A stretch of DNA of 64,000 nt from Lycocorax pyrrhopterus obiensis (GCA_014706295.1 JACSVZ010000013.1:1081231-1145230); one strand, 5' to 3'. Shown: positions 49,087 to 63,679, counted from the stretch's first letter. Made by a program: numbers and translations. The notes: generated by a model not told the origin, from the sequence alone.

Positions 49087-51924
49087 TATTATTTTACAGG
49101 TTTTCCAGTAGATAGAATCAGTGGTCACAGGCAGAATTTGCTGTATGTAACAGAGGGGGCTTTTACTCAGCCTTAAAAGAGTAATTTAATTCCATTCTCC
49201 TGAAAGTTGAATGCTGTTTGCTTAGACTAAAGGATAAAGAAACACTCTTCACATTTCAGTCCCCACATTTCTGAGTGCCTGTTTATCCCAGAGAGAAGGC
49301 ATCAGCCACCAGTTTGTACTGGGAGGCAGCCTGGGATCAATAACAAATCCTCTAATTAAGAGCCAACGGATCCTAATTGACTTACGTTTGTTCCCCAGCT
49401 GGGCTCAGCCTCCCTCTCCTGCCATGGCATGGAGCATCCTTTGTTTAAGGCACCCCGAGGCAGGAAAACCCAGCCCCTCTGAGAGGCTGCAGCCTTGTGA
49501 AGTGTTTGAAGCTGTTATTTTAAGAGCTTATTTTAGCGACTCCTGAGCTGAGCATTGAGAATATATAGAGCAGCATTTAGGGAAAATGTTCATGTGGTGG
49601 TGGCTTCCTTTACCATGAGCTGCAGCTCTGCCAGCCAAGCTGAGCTGTGCCATTTAAGGAACACTGAAGCTTTGAGTGAAGTTTAAACTTAGAAACTTTG
49701 CTAGAGTGCACCGGATGCTGGGGGAAACCAGAACACACTTTTTGGATTGTCAGACCAAAGGCAGCAGGGTTCCCACAGAGCCCTCCTCCTTGTGGAGCTT
49801 CTGTTTCATATTTAGATTTTGTTTTTTAATACCCAAAGAGCTTTTAGTTGGGTTCTGACCATGGTGGCCTGGAAATTGGGCTAGATTAAAGCAGGGTTTG
49901 TTTGTTTACTTAAAAGTGCTAACAGACTTGGACAGTCCGGCAGCGTTTTTCAGGACTTACATCATTCTAAAATAGATTTGATTCAAAACAAATTTGATAA
50001 GAAAGTAATTCCCACTTGCATCTATCCCAAAGGAAGAGCTGAGCCTGGGCAGGTGTGCTGAGGGAGAATCTGGATTTGACATGAAATATTAAGAAGTTTA
50101 TTTATTTTAATTGCTGGAAGATCCAAGAGAATACAAGGAGTTAAATGAGGTAGTTGGAAGATACAGGAGAAGTTGGGAGCCTGATCCTCAGTAAATAAAT
50201 GCCATTCCCACTGAGGGTATATCAGGTGCTCCCATACTATGCAGCTTCTTATTTTGGGTGGTTTGAGGTTTATGAATCCCCAGACAGAGAGCCAGGGATG
50301 TCTTCCCAAACTGTGCCAAAAGATGAGGGTGATCCATTGAGTCATGGAAGTTCTGTGCACATTTGTTCATCACAGCTGTATGAGACAGCAGCTGTATTAC
50401 ACCACCTCTAAAAAATTACATATTAGCATCAAACCCTTAGCCATGATAATTTTTCACATCATTTAACACAGCATCACAGTACTTTTTAACTCTAGTTTAG
50501 CCTTCCCTGCTTCTCAGTCTGTTGCCACAAAGAGTTGACAAATCCATGAATAATCACATAATAACTCCAATTGTGGGAACACAGCTGATTTGGAGAAGAC
50601 AAACAATGTGTCCTCCTGCTTACATCACTGAAAAATGTGAGTTTCTGGTTTGTCTTACTCCTGCAAAAAATGTACAGAGCAAAAAGAAGAATTATCTTAG
50701 AGGAGCAGAATTATCTTCTCGTTAAGGCATAATTAATAACACGTACACAGCTAACAGTGTGTGCATAATTAATAGTGTGTACAATTCCCTGTTGCAGGGC
50801 CAGTCTGTCCTAAATTGCACTGATATGAACTGAAAAGAACAGAATTTTATTCTGAGAATGCAGGTAACCAGTGATGATACCCAAATCAGTAGGAAAATAA
50901 CTCTCATGGGTCAAAACCTGTCGGTTTTACCTGCGCAGGTGTGTGGAATCTCAGAGTGACTGCTGTTGTACAGTTTGAATATGCAACAGCTGTGTGAAGA
51001 TCTGTTGCCTCCTCTGTTTTAAAGGCCTAACCAAGAGTCTTCTGAAGTAATCCAAAAGCTCTTTGTGGGTGAGAGGAGATGCAGATTCAGTTGCAAACTC
51101 CAGGAAAGTGCTGATGGATTTATTCCCCTGTGCAAACCCCTGGCACTGAGCGCTGACACCAAAGCCTCAGCCTGTGCCCGACTGTTTGGAGTGCCTTGAC
51201 CATGGGTTTGTAAGGCCTTTCCCAGCTAGTAATTGGTGACTGGATGTGGTCAGGGCAGGCAGATAAACACTTGGAGGAAGGGGGTGAATCACTGAGTAAA
51301 TATCCTATCGATGCTGTAGGAGCTGCTGTTACTCACAGAACCTTTGGGGGGACGTGACGTGTTTGTTTTCAGGAAAATGTTACTTGAAAGAAGAATTGAG
51401 GTTAAATGTGTTCCAAATCTGCAGCTCCACACCTTCCTTATGCATCTCTTGTCTCCTTCAGACCAGTCACCAGTTTAACATCCTCCCTTCTTCCTACATA
51501 TCCCCCTAGAACTTATCCCCCACTCTGAGGTCGCAGCAGAGGAGTTTCCATTCTGTAAATGCCAGTGTAGTTGCATCATTAAAAGCCCCCAAAGCAGATG
51601 GTCTGGGTTAAAGCAAAAAGCCATTTTTTTGCCAGTGAAGCAGCATTATAGTGATTAGAGCAGCCTGTTGGCAGTTTCTGTCAGCAATTTTTGCAAGCAT
51701 GTAATATATAAAAGGATAAAAATACCATTTACTGTGACTTACTCACCGCAGGAAGAGGCCAGAGTGATACAGTACCAAAATCAGGAAGAAAAGCCCTGCA
51801 AGTAGTTTTCTGTCCTCTCTTTTGCATTTTTCCAGGATCCTGCTGGATACAGTAAGTCTGCTTGAGGAGCCTTACCCTCCTTGTGGGTGCTGGGGCACCC
51901 CATCAGCCAGCAGCCCCTGGGCCA

Positions 51925-51990
51925 TCCTGAATTATAATGATCTCTGAGGTCCCTTCCAACCCAAACCGTTCCATGATTCCGTAATCCTTC
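51925..51990 (+). mobile_element. Short CR1 tail
   Basis: 'atgatctctgaggtcccttc' followed by 'caacccaaaccgttccatga', plus orientation. Confidence 0.85.
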
Positions 51991-54717
51991 ATCTGATGGA
52001 TCCATCACCCTTGTTGGGAGTAAAGAGGAGCCACAGCAGAATGCTGGGTGCCACCCTTTGTGTGTATCCAGGTAAAGAGTTTATTCATTCCTGTTTACCG
52101 TGTTGAGACTTAACCATTAAAAAGCCCTAATTAGCAGACAAATTAGATATTTAATCACCCTGTTACAAGAGAAAAAGCATGGAGTGATAAATGATATATG
52201 TGCTGAAATGAATTCTCCAGCTCCCTAGTGTTTATTTTGTTTGTAAGGAATAATCTTTGTTCAGAAGAAAGAAAAATTAACATTTATTTCAGTGTGGTCA
52301 GGACATTCCCTTTATGCTGTGTGTTCACTTAATTCACCATTTCAGCCCTCAGCTCCCAAATGCTCCCACTCCGTGACAGCAAAGTCCTCAGCAAAGCTGG
52401 ATAATTTTGAAATCATGGAGCACATTTTTGAAGACATAAACCTCGTTTCTGAGCTTTGAGCTTCATGAAATTTGTAAAATATCTCTACCTTGAGTTCTGG
52501 TGCAAAGTTTCAGCACAAAACTGAGTATTAACCAACAATACACAGAAAATCACAGGCAAGATGCTGCAGTGATACCATAAAATCCTATTCCAGTTCCTGC
52601 TTTCCTGATCCACTTGGCATGAAATGTTTTCTTGACTTCTACTTACTATTCTCATAAAAACCACAGGGGTTTCTTCTCACTGCTACTTGTTTTGTCCAAG
52701 ATCCAGTAATTGGTACCATGTGAATTCACATCTTGCAGTGACAGAAGAGAAGTGGGGTCCCAAAAATCACTTCAGCATCTCAACCTCTGGCAAACATCAG
52801 GGCTAAACCCCTCCAGTCTCTAAGAATCCATGGAGTTACACATCAAGTAGATTATTTTACTCCTGCTGGTAACCCCTATGTGAATATTTACAGCTCAAAG
52901 GGAATCATGATAAATAATTAATGGTCATTAGATTTTGGTGAAAATTCTGTTGCCTCTTCAGACTGGAATTGTTTTATCCTTGGTTTGCATGTACTCCCTT
53001 GATATAATAATAATAATAATTTTAGTTATTGGTGACATAATTAGCTAAGTTTGGTGCACTAAAAATTACGTCTGTGGTATGAAACAGTGAACAATTAGTG
53101 ATGCCAGAAAAAGAGTTAAAAATCAAAATCAGAGTCAGAGCACCCTGTGAAGTGTTAAGGTACATTTTAAAGGATTGGTGGGAGGGTTTGGATTCTCCAG
53201 CCCCCCGTGGGTTACCTCTCCTCTCCAGGCTACTTGGATCATCTTTCCCCTGACAGCCTTGGTTTGATCGAGCTGTGTGTGAGAAACATTCGCTCAACAG
53301 CTGCAGGCGCCGGCACCACAGGGAGCCCTTCAGCTGGGCTGGGAGGGAGGGGTGGGAATCTCCAAACCCCCTCAGTACAGCCCTGGATAAAGCCTCCTTG
53401 GAACCCCTAAGGCACAGGAGAGATCCTTTCATTCAAAATCTTTTCGAGATGGGCTCACCTACTGCGGCTCGACCTCGTGGGTGCATAAAAGAGGCCTTCA
53501 CATTTCCCCCTGTTTGTCTGACTGGTTCCTTTTTCCAGCATTCAGCCTCGATGGCCACAGTTGAATCATTCAGTTGACAAAAACCACCAACGGTGGGTTC
53601 TCAATTCTAACAGAGACATTTTTAGCTGGTATTGTTAGAAATGAAGTTAAAAAAATGAACACAGGCTTTCAAACTGGAAGCACACAGGTACTTGTAAGGA
53701 ACTGTTCTGCTAAAGAAATGGAAGGAAATTTCAATGTCCTGGCAAGTGACTTTAATCCAGTAAAATCAGGACTGTGAGAGCAGGAACTGGATGTGGAAAC
53801 TCACTGGCTTCAGACCCGGCCCATCACTTAATTACCTTGCTTTGGTTTAGATGCTGGATGAGGAATTTCTATGAATAAGGCTGAACATATCCATAATACG
53901 GGTAAAAAAGGGATGGAGCAACAGTTTTCCTGCTGGCAGGTGTCACTGAGAGCTTCCTGTGGCACATGGAGCTGGGACTCTGGATGTGCAGCTCTCTTTG
54001 TCCCCACTAAATCCAGTCCAAACCGGTGACCCAGGGAACAAACAGGGAACTTTGGGATATTCAAAGAGAGGATGTTACAGAAAGTCCAGAAACCATGGAT
54101 GGGATTAGCAGTTAGCAGAGGGAATTTTTCCTCAAAAACCTCCAAGAGATTTCCAATTGTTAACATTTTGAACTTTGAAAATATAACCAAACTTTTCATT
54201 TTTAGGTCTCTGACCGCTATCTTCTGGTCTCAGCAGAAGAGCAGTGGTGTAATTAACAGCTTCATTAATGCCAGAGTAATAAATATGAACTGCAGGAATG
54301 GCTGTTGCATCAGGAATTCTTCTTGTAGAGCTGCAGCAGCTTTTTGACTCTCCAGAACTCAGGAGACACATGTAAAGGTAAAAAAAATAGTGAAAAATAT
54401 TAATTGGTATTACAAATACCAATATGTTAAAAAAGAGGAAATATTGCAGGTGGATTACACAGTGTCTGTACATAGATTTCGGTTATAATAGTGTTTCAAA
54501 TGATTAATTTTTGTTTCTTTCCTTGCTACAGCACGATCACAATGTGTCTGCTGTGAATTTTTTCAGTGCAAAATTGAGAATTGTGCTTCATATTTATAAT
54601 TGGTCAAATAATCCAGATGCCAGTTTCTGTTTGCTTTCTGTTTATTACATTTATACTTATGGATGTAATACGTAAATATTCTCAGAGTCACCACACTAGA
54701 TTTCAGAATGAACATCT

Positions 54718-54848
54718 TCACAGAATCATGGAATAGAATCCTGGAATGGTTTGGGTTGGAAAGGAACTTAAAGGTCATGCAGTTCCATGGGCAGGGATCC
54801 CTTCCATAGACCAGGCTGCTCCAAGCCCCGTCCAACCTGGCGTTGCAC
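54718..54848 (-). mobile_element. CR1 LINE 3' fragment
   Basis: 'tcacagaatcatggaataga' followed by 'ggaatggtttgggttggaaa' and 'accaggctgctccaagcccc', antisense. Confidence 0.85.
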
Positions 54849-55089
54849 AATTATACAATGGCCTGAATAATTAGAGTTAGAATTCCCATGCATATTTTCA
54901 AGTAGTCCTGAGGTACCTGGGTGATCAGTTTTCCGAGTGACTTCCCAAGTCTGGGATGAGTTTCTGGGAAGTTTAACACCTCCGGAGCCTTCCCACCACC
55001 CCTTCATTTGCTCTCATTTTTAAAAGCACACTGTAATTTGATATTTAATTATTGTCCAGCCTGGAAAGGAGGGAGCCAGGCAGGAGGGT

Positions 55090-55520
55090 CTGGGGCAGCT
55101 GCTGAGGGGTGTGGTTGGAGCAGCCACGGAGCCTTGTCCCTGGAATTTCTCTGTTCCTCCGGAGCCCACCTGGGAGAAGGACCAGGGCAGCGGCGGGACT
55201 GAGGTGAGGGGCTCTGTGCCCCGGCCCCTGGCCTCCCTTCTTTGCTGTCTGTATCACTTCTCCGCAGGATCCCGAAGGAATCAGCAGCTCTCCCCGGCAG
55301 AGCTCCGAATCCCAGCCCAGTTCACTGAGGCGCAGCGGGACCGCCGCGGATTAATCCGAGCGGGAATGCTGCGAATTCCTGCCTGCTCTTTCTTTCCCGG
55401 GCGCGGCTGGTGCTGGGGACACTGCCAGAGGAGAGCAGGGCTGGCGGCTCCCAGCATTCCAGGACATGGATTGGCCCCAGCGGGTCGCTCAGGTGCTGCT
55501 CCCTCTGCCAGGTTGGGCAC
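55090..55520. promoter_or_regulatory. Isolated CpG-rich patch in a gene-poor stretch
   Basis: A local rise in GC and CpG (for example 'gcgggaccgccgcgg' near 55335 and 'cccgggcgcggctgg' near 55397) within AT-rich surroundings and with no recognised exon. A plus-strand frame of 172 codons crosses it but has no recognisable domain. It could be an orphan CpG island or promoter of an unannotated transcript, or a GC-rich repeat I do not recognise. Confidence 0.4.
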
Positions 55521-55782
55521 AGGAGCAATCCAAGCTCAGTACACCTCACTCTTCCAGCTTTCGGGTTATTTTTTGGAGTTACCGAATTCTCTGAGGCAAG
55601 ATGAGAATGGAGATATTTTGGAATGTTAGGCCTTGCCATCACACAAACCAGGGCTGGGAGAATTCACTGACAGCCCATTGTCTTGCCACTTCAGAGTTGT
55701 TCTTTTCCTGATCTTAAGTTCTTAAGGAGATTTTCATGGGGAATTCTGTTTGCTTTAGAGTGTTTATTTACTGAGACCCTAG

Positions 55783-55942
55783 CACAGCTGTGGCTGCCCC
55801 TGGATCCCTGGCAGTGTCCCAGGCCAGGTTTGACGGGGCTTGGAGCAGCCTGGGATAGTGGAAGGTGTCCCTGTCCATGGCAGGGGTGGCACTGGATGGA
55901 CTGTAAGGTCTCTCCCAACCCAAACTATTCCATGAATCCATG
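55783..55942 (+). mobile_element. CR1 LINE 3' fragment
   Basis: 'agctgtggctgcccctggat' through 'ggtgtccctgtccatggcag' to 'cccaaactattccatgaatc', plus orientation. Confidence 0.9.
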
Positions 55943-58738
55943 AGAACTGCTACTCGTGCAGCAGGAAGTAAGAATTGCTCATGAACTAGGACTCCATCTG
56001 AAAGAAAAGTCACAGAAATAAATGCTCCTTCTTGTGCAATGGCATTTCTCATTAATTTTGGCTTTTTTTCTCCAGGTATGCTCACCACTGGTGACACTGA
56101 ATGGTTCAGCACAGTGTCCACCACAGTTAGTTCATTAAATCTTAAACTCAGCACTAATCTTTAACCCAAACCTCTTATTTATACCATACTTGGTGTGTGT
56201 AAATGAAACAGGAATAGGGAAGTTCATTTATTTACAAACATTGTTAAAGCTTATGATACTACGTTCTGAAGGCTTCATCTTCTGGGTCTTATCAATACCT
56301 CTCTCAGTCAAGAGGAAGAAGGAAAATGAATTTTTACAGTGGACATTCATCATCTTTAAAACAGAGCTGCCACTAAGACAGACCCCTGCCAAATAGGTAC
56401 ATTAAATGTACTTAAGATTCATAAAACTTTCACAAGGAAAGAGATCTAATAAGCCCAAAGAGGTCTGTTAGCCAAGGAGAAATCAGAGCTCTCCTGGTCC
56501 ATTTGCACCCTCAGCTGAGTTTCTGGGGTTGTTCTAACTTTCGGGTCCCTCCCTGAGTTTTGAAAGCCTATTCAGTTTTAATTAACCTGGTGCCTGTTCA
56601 AATTTGGAACAAGGTGGGAGGTTCAGGATGAAGTTACAGGGATGGAGCAATCTGATCTGATAGATCCTTACTGGGGGAGGAACTGTTCCTCCTCCTCCTC
56701 TGTGCATTCCTGTAGTTTATCATGTGCTGGCTCTGCTTGGGCCCCTCCAGCTGCAAACCAAGCAGAAAACACAGTTTTTATCTGGCACAGCTCATAGCTC
56801 CTTGACAGACAGGGAATTTTATCAGCTCACCAAAAAGTCTGACGAGTGCTATCCTTGGAACAACAGAGTGGAAGCAGAACCACACTGGAGCCCACTGGAG
56901 CCCCAGGCACAGGAGACTGCAGGGCTTTCCAGATATCTCTGCTCCTGGAACAAGGAATTCAGGACTGGCACAAATCCCTTCTGTGAGCTTTGCTGAACTG
57001 AGACAGCTCCTGGTACAATTGGTATTCTCCAGTGGTGGTTCCCACCCAGTGCAAAACCCAGCTGGTTTTGATTGCAGGACGCTTTGTTTGTGCCTGAGGT
57101 CTCCTCCATCTCTCTGCCCTCAGGGATGGGAGCTGAGCACACCAGGGCTGGGACATCCATGTGGCCTCAGGCATCAAACAGTGCTGAACAGGGAAAATGC
57201 TCCCAGCTGGCACAACCTTTACAGAAATGGAGGAGGAGAAAAAAGCACAGCATGTGTTGCCTGTTGAACAAAGCAGGGATCTCTGACTGATCCCCAAAAC
57301 CCTCCCAAAACAGCCCCCACAACTCGTGCCAGGGACTGAGAGGGGTGATAGGACAGCCCCTCACTGCAGACTGCCTGAGCAGCCAAACCAACCTGCTCTG
57401 CATCTTTTCCACCATTTCTTATCAAAACACTGCCCTGATACAGGGAGGCTCTTACAAAACATAATAAAGCCTGCTGCTGCCAGGGAATGATTGCTGCTAG
57501 CATTTATTTTTCCACAATTATTTTCAGGGTTGTCCTTTCGAGGCAGACCAGATCAAGGAGTGGTGCGTGCAGTACCTCATCCCGGGATAAATCCAGGGAG
57601 GCTCTATGACTCAGGAATGACTCACTGCTCCTCCTCTGTTCCTTCCAGACTCTTGGGGGTGTGCTAATTTATTGTCAGTCTGTATCTGCAGTCAATTATT
57701 CCCCCCAGCTCAGCTCTCCTGTGAAGAAGGAATTCAGGCACGTTCTGCTCATTCCTCACCTCTCCAGAGGGATAAACAGGTGAGCAGACAGTGTCACCTT
57801 CACTCTGGCATTCAGAGAAAAGGGGGGAGGTAGTTTTCCTTCCTTGAATAACATGTCCAGCTTAATGATTTGGAACTAGATTGTTCCTACCAAACCCCCC
57901 AAATCCCAATTACTAAACTAAGATTGACCTTTCAGAGAGTTATTTCGAAAAACTTGGATAAAATAAGGTGGGTATGACTCAAACAACAGGAGGAACGTGT
58001 CTGCAGCCCAGTTAAGGCACACAAATTGCTTTCACTGTCAGAACCAAGCATTCAGAATAAAAAACACAAAACAAGAATGATTAATCTTTTCTCTCTTTAG
58101 CAAGACAGATTGAAGCATCCCAGTGGAGCTGTAGGGGAAGGGTTTAAACAATGCCTGTTTAGTGTCCAGCAAGTCCTCACTGGTAGAAATACATGCAAAG
58201 AAAAAATAACTCGAATATGAGATTTTTATATGTGCATGTACAAGATACATAAGCCCAGAGAATCACAGAAGCATGAAAAATACTGAATAGCAAATAAGCC
58301 TGTTCGGCTCTTCCCAGCCAAATTTCAGGAGCCTGAGGACATGACAGATACAGCAGAAATGCATAAAAAAGGATTTTTCCAGTGGCAATGCTGATTTAAA
58401 AATCCCTTCCCCCATGCCATTCACCTCACCCCCATTTCATTTTTCCACCTCCCTCCTCCCAGGTTGTGTTTCACGAGACATTTTTCATTGGTAGCACTGG
58501 CTCAAGGAACAGCACTTTTACCACTTCCAACTGCTTATTCCCAGCCTTGTGTTACCCTGGCACAAGGGGCTGTGTGATAAATGCCTGTTCTGCACAGACT
58601 GGGGCCGAAGTGGCCCTGAACTGGCCTTGCAAATCAAAGAGAGATTGAAAACACAGGTGCAGAATGGCAAAGTAGCAAGGAAACATAATTTTGGAATTAT
58701 ATACTTTAAAATGTAAATAAATCCCCACATCCCAAATT

Positions 58739-58815
58739 CACAGAATTATAGAATCCTGGAATGGTTTGGGCTGGAAGGGACCTTAATGATCTTGTCCCAC
58801 CCCTTTGCCAAACAC
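58739..58815 (-). mobile_element. Short CR1 tail
   Basis: 'cacagaattatagaatcctg' then 'gaatggtttgggctggaagg' and 'gatcttgtccca', antisense. Confidence 0.85.
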
Positions 58816-61800
58816 CTCTCATTAAATGTTCCAATCAGCCAAACCTTCTGAGGCAGTAACAAGCTCTCAGAAACCACACAATGCTGCAACTTGACATTAT
58901 TATATATTCAAATAATTTTATTAAGCACAGTGTGGGAAGCTTGGCTGTTTTTCAAAATATCTGCATCCAAAATAAGTCCCTACACCTATAAAAATAGCAG
59001 TTCCAGACAGACTCCAGATCAGAGTGTTATTCACAACATCAGACTTGTGATCAATAGCTGGGAGAGTGTTGCCAGAAATAGTCCTGCCCTGGCAAACGCT
59101 TCCTGCCGCCTCAGAACAGGTTGTGCTCCTGTCCTTCTGCAGTTTCTCCTGGATTTTATCTCCAAGTACACAGAGAAGCAGCAAAGCTGCCTGACTCTTG
59201 CGTAGCTGTGCTGTGAATCAGGCCAGAAGCACCAAAATCACCAACACCCAGCACCCCCCTGTGTATTTTTAACCAGGCTGAATCCCTCATCCCGTCCCCC
59301 CCACTTGCACAAGAATTCACACAGCCTCTTGATGAACCGGATGGGAAATCGATCCAGCTGGAGAAGCAAAAATCCACATCCCCATTCCAACAAAAAAAAG
59401 GCTCTCCCAGCCAGATTGCTGCTCAGTCTGTGCTGTGTGCAGACAGGACAAAGTGCTGAGTTCTGCCTGAAGCAACCCAGCCTGGGAAGGCGAGACAGTC
59501 TGAAGCTCCACCTGGAAACAATTTTTCCTCCATCCCTTTTTCCCTCTCTCTTTCCCTGCAGCGTGCCTTGGTTTCCCTGCGCAGCACCACAAACAGCTTC
59601 ACAAGCACGGAGCAGGGATCACTCCTGTGCCCAGGGCTGGGGAGAGCTGGGGCTGCTGCCAAGGAAAAGTCTTTGCATCTGGGGCCAACTAATCAGGTAA
59701 ATGCTTTCAGTCTGCCCAGGCCAAGCCGTGTCCTTTGCTATTCTCCAAATATTTATGTCTTTGTGAAACACATAAACATTTCAACAGAGGTCTCTTATTC
59801 CTAGCATTTCATGTGAAGTTGTTGTTTCCACGCTCCTAAACCCCCTTCAATATGACTAATTCACACTGGGGGAGTTCCTGACTTCCCTAACCATAGTCAC
59901 GGAGCCCCAGAATCCAATCCAGAGACCCAAATCCCCAGAATCCAATCCCCAGATCCACATCCAGGCAGGGAAGGGATGTGAAGTGGTGACAGACACCTCT
60001 GCACTGTTGTGTGTTCCCTACCTGCAGTTCCCTACCTTCCTTATTCCTCTTCTTTCCTTCCTTTTTTCCCTCCTTCCCCCTTCAAAAAGTGTTTGTCTCT
60101 GAACTTTCCAAAAGGAACAAAAACACAGGAGAAGTTGGGGAAGTTCCTGTAAATCAGCTGGTGAATGTAAATTCAGTCATTCACTTAATGTAAATTCAGC
60201 TGCTAAGTGGCAGTTTGGTGTTTCCTCTACTGTTTACTAAGAATTTACACACTTAGTAAATCTCATCTTAAAATTCTGAGCTCCCCGCTGATCTACACCA
60301 GCAAACACACAAGAATCTTCCCAGTTAGGATGAGCAATTGAGGAGCTGAATTATTCAGCACTGTGTGGTCTGTGGCAGCGGGGAGATAAAATTCCCAAGT
60401 GTTTGTTACTTCATTTACTTTCTGCAAAAAGCCTTCCCTTGGTAATTTTAGAGCTCAGAGCATGGCAGCACATAGCAAGTTCCAGCTAAATAGCACACTC
60501 CCCAAAAGTTTGCTGTTTCCTTAATGTTCATGAATATTTCAGGAACTCTGCTGAGAGGTTTCAGTGCATTCCAGGACAATGATTCCAGGTTTCTCTTTTG
60601 CCTGGAGAGGAAATGCAGCTTGACTGTGCCACACTCTGCATTATTCTTCTAGCCAGGATTTATTGCTATTACAGAATCAGATCCCCTGAAAATATATGAA
60701 AATATAACCCTTGACATGAGATGGGCACAATTTTTGGCTATTGTGAGAGCAGAGTTCTCTCTAGAAATTCATTCATTCCCTTAAACCATGAGCAGTGCTG
60801 GAGTTAAGAAATAGAGTTTGCTTTTCTCACCCTTTCAGCTCATTGTTTTCCATTGCTTGAACTGGTAAAAACACTTGGATAAAAATTTGAAGTGACAGCA
60901 ACACACAAGATCAGCAAATCAGTCTTTTCCAGTTGAAATTTGATTTACTGTATAAAAAGACAGTGATTTGCATCAGCATGCGGTATAATTTGGGAAATAT
61001 TCACTTAATTGTGGTGCAAATTAATTTAAGTATTTAAATGTATTGTTTAAATTATTTTCTTTTGCTTATATTGATGCATTTTTAATATACCATTAGACTT
61101 CTTAAAAATAATAGTGTGTTTAACAAATACATTTGCAGGTCTGTGTTCTCAGAGAGCTGAATGAGCACTTAAATAGCATAAAAAATCCATGTCAGGGTTT
61201 ACAACACATGCTTACCCCGAGTGCTTTGCCTTTAAATAAATGCTGACAGCAAACCAAGGAAATTATTCAAATATTAAAACCCAGAATGTGAGAGAAGCCA
61301 ATAATAAAAACTATCTGGGTCATTTCCTCCTGCAGTTAGAGAACAGAGCTCACAGAATCTGAGCTCTGGTGAGTCCCCACATGGGAGTGACAGGAAGTGG
61401 CCCTACAGCTGCTGTGGGTGCGTTTGCACCAAAACCATGGGATTTTCAGCTGGGAAAAGACTCCTAAATAGGGAGCTGGGAGTTGAGTGCAGTGGCAGCA
61501 GTGAGGCTGAGGGCTCACCAATCACCCAAACTGCTGGGTAAGAATGGGAATCGCTGCCTGGAGATTGGACACCACGGATTATTCCCCCTAAATTGGCCCT
61601 AAATCCCCCTAAATCAGCTGCTCTTGGAGTTCAAGCCTACACTTGGGCTCAGATGGAAAAGAAGTCTAATAAGAAAAAGACATTTTTCTTCCTGTTTTTT
61701 TTTCCTGTTTAATGCACACACTTTTATTTAAGAGGACAAAACTCCTGACTCGCTAATTTTAATTCAGTCCCCAGTCTGTGGGGCAGCTTGCCTTGATTAC

Positions 61801-63377
61801 ATTGTACTAAATTACTTATCCTGGACACATCCTTTTCTTTATTTTCTCTTCCAAGAGCCAAAATATGATATTGCTTGGCAAGAGGAATGTGTATCTAAAA
61901 TGTCAAATTACAGCTCATAACTATTACGGGGTAGTTTTGGCCATAGTCCTCTGTGACTGTTCCAAAACAGATTTCTCTTTCTAGGAGATCCTAAAACCTA
62001 ACCCATGCTTTATATTTGGGTTTAGATGGCATTTTGGGCATGTATTGCTTTGGTTGAACTAGAAATTTTTAATTTCTCCAGGCTTCCAAGGCTTCAGATT
62101 GCATAAACTAATAACTCTGTGTGTACACATCGAGAACTGCAGATCCTTCCTTACCACCTATAAAATGCACATTATTTATCATAACAGAAGAATAAAATGA
62201 TAAAGTGAGTTCATATTGGTCAACTTTTCATCTGAAGACAGCACTGGAACTTGATAAAATCCCTGCTATTAATTCACTGATGTCAGCCTTCACTAAAATT
62301 TAATTGCAGCTTGTTACTCAGTGTTATAATTCTAAATCAGGTGCCACCAGCACAAACACTCAGCCCCGTGGAGTTCACTTCTCCTGGGAATATGAAGAAA
62401 TGGCTTGTTTTAATTTAATTTTTTTTAAATTTAGCATCTGCTAGTTTTGTCTTCAGTGCTAAATTTGGAATGGATTGGATTCATGGAAATATAAAGGCTT
62501 AATAGAGAAATGGAATTCAGCCTTTGTATTCTGAACGTGGATAGGAGTGATTGAACCATGAAGACTTTGCCACAAACAGCTGTGCAATTCAGGTTTTACT
62601 TTTGCTAACCTTGCTGTGCTAGGACAGGATGCTGGACATCATTTTAAATAACAAAATGCCCGTATCTGTTAGCAATACAACTTTGTTTGCTTGCTTTTGA
62701 GGAGGTCACACTCCAGGGAAAGGCAGATTCCAGCCTGGATAGATGCCTGAAGCCATCCTGATAGTCCATGCTCCTGCCTGCGGTGCCTGCTGGGAGACCT
62801 GGCTTTTTGTAAATGGATTTTGTGGAGGTGAGAGGGACTCATGGGTGGAGAGGGGAGTGTTAGGAGTGGTTTTGATGAGACAAAACTTATGGGCCTCCAG
62901 ACGATTGCTCAATCAAGCTGAAGGATTCAAGCAGAGCTGCTCTTACTGCCAGATGATCGTTATGTTATGGAAGAGGTTTGGATGGAAGAACTTGGGAATT
63001 TAGTGATAGAGTAATGATGAATCCTCCCTAGACTTGTCAGATATCCCATTGCAGGAACTCTGCCTGTTTGTTGATGATTGAAAAAGACATCTTGGCAGAC
63101 TCAAATCAAAGACTTCCACAGCTTTGGAGGGCTTGAGCCTTTTAACCACATGGTAATTATAAAGACTATAAATAACACTTAAAAATCCAGTTCAAACAGT
63201 CCTCAATAAATTATTTTAATGTGCTGTTATTGGCCCCCTCCTTCAGGATATCACAAGTCTGCACTGTCAGTCTGACAGGCTGAAATGTGCTCTGTCAAAT
63301 CAACAGCTCAGCTCTGTCTTACACACTGAGGGAAGCCTCGATTCACTGTTTGTAGATGTGGCATTTGGGGACATGGG

Positions 63378-63452
63378 GCAGTGCTGGGGGAACAGCAGGA
63401 CTCGATGGTCTCAGAGATTTTCCAGCCTAAACCATTCTGTGATTCCATTGAA
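63378..63452 (+). mobile_element. Short CR1 tail
   Basis: 'caggactcgatggtctcaga' then 'cctaaaccattctgtgattc', plus orientation. Confidence 0.8.
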
Positions 63453-63679
63453 GCTTCATCCAGTGTGAGGAAAGCTTTGTCACCTGAAAGGATATTAGGG
63501 AAGAGCCAGGAGAGTTGTCTGGGATTGTTCTCTCCATTTTTTTCAGATGAAAATGACTCCATGAACCCATGAATTGTGGCTTTTCTTGCCCAGTCCCTTG
63601 CTGAGGGAGCCCAGGACAGCTGAGTGGAGACAGTGGCTCTGAAGGACCTAAGCTGGGCAGTGTCACCCAGCCAGTGCTG

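Larger units (their letters stand above)
48250..54717. other. Long AT-rich non-genic stretch
   Basis: No exon, RNA gene or long repeat recognised. It contains two short CR1 tails (about 49010-49086 and 51925-51990, both plus) and a (TAA)n run at about 53004-53020. The piece at 49316-49570 is unusually free of CR1 and low-complexity sequence and contains paired homeobox-like TAATTA and CTAATTG motifs. It could be regulatory, but this is only inferred. Confidence 0.5.
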
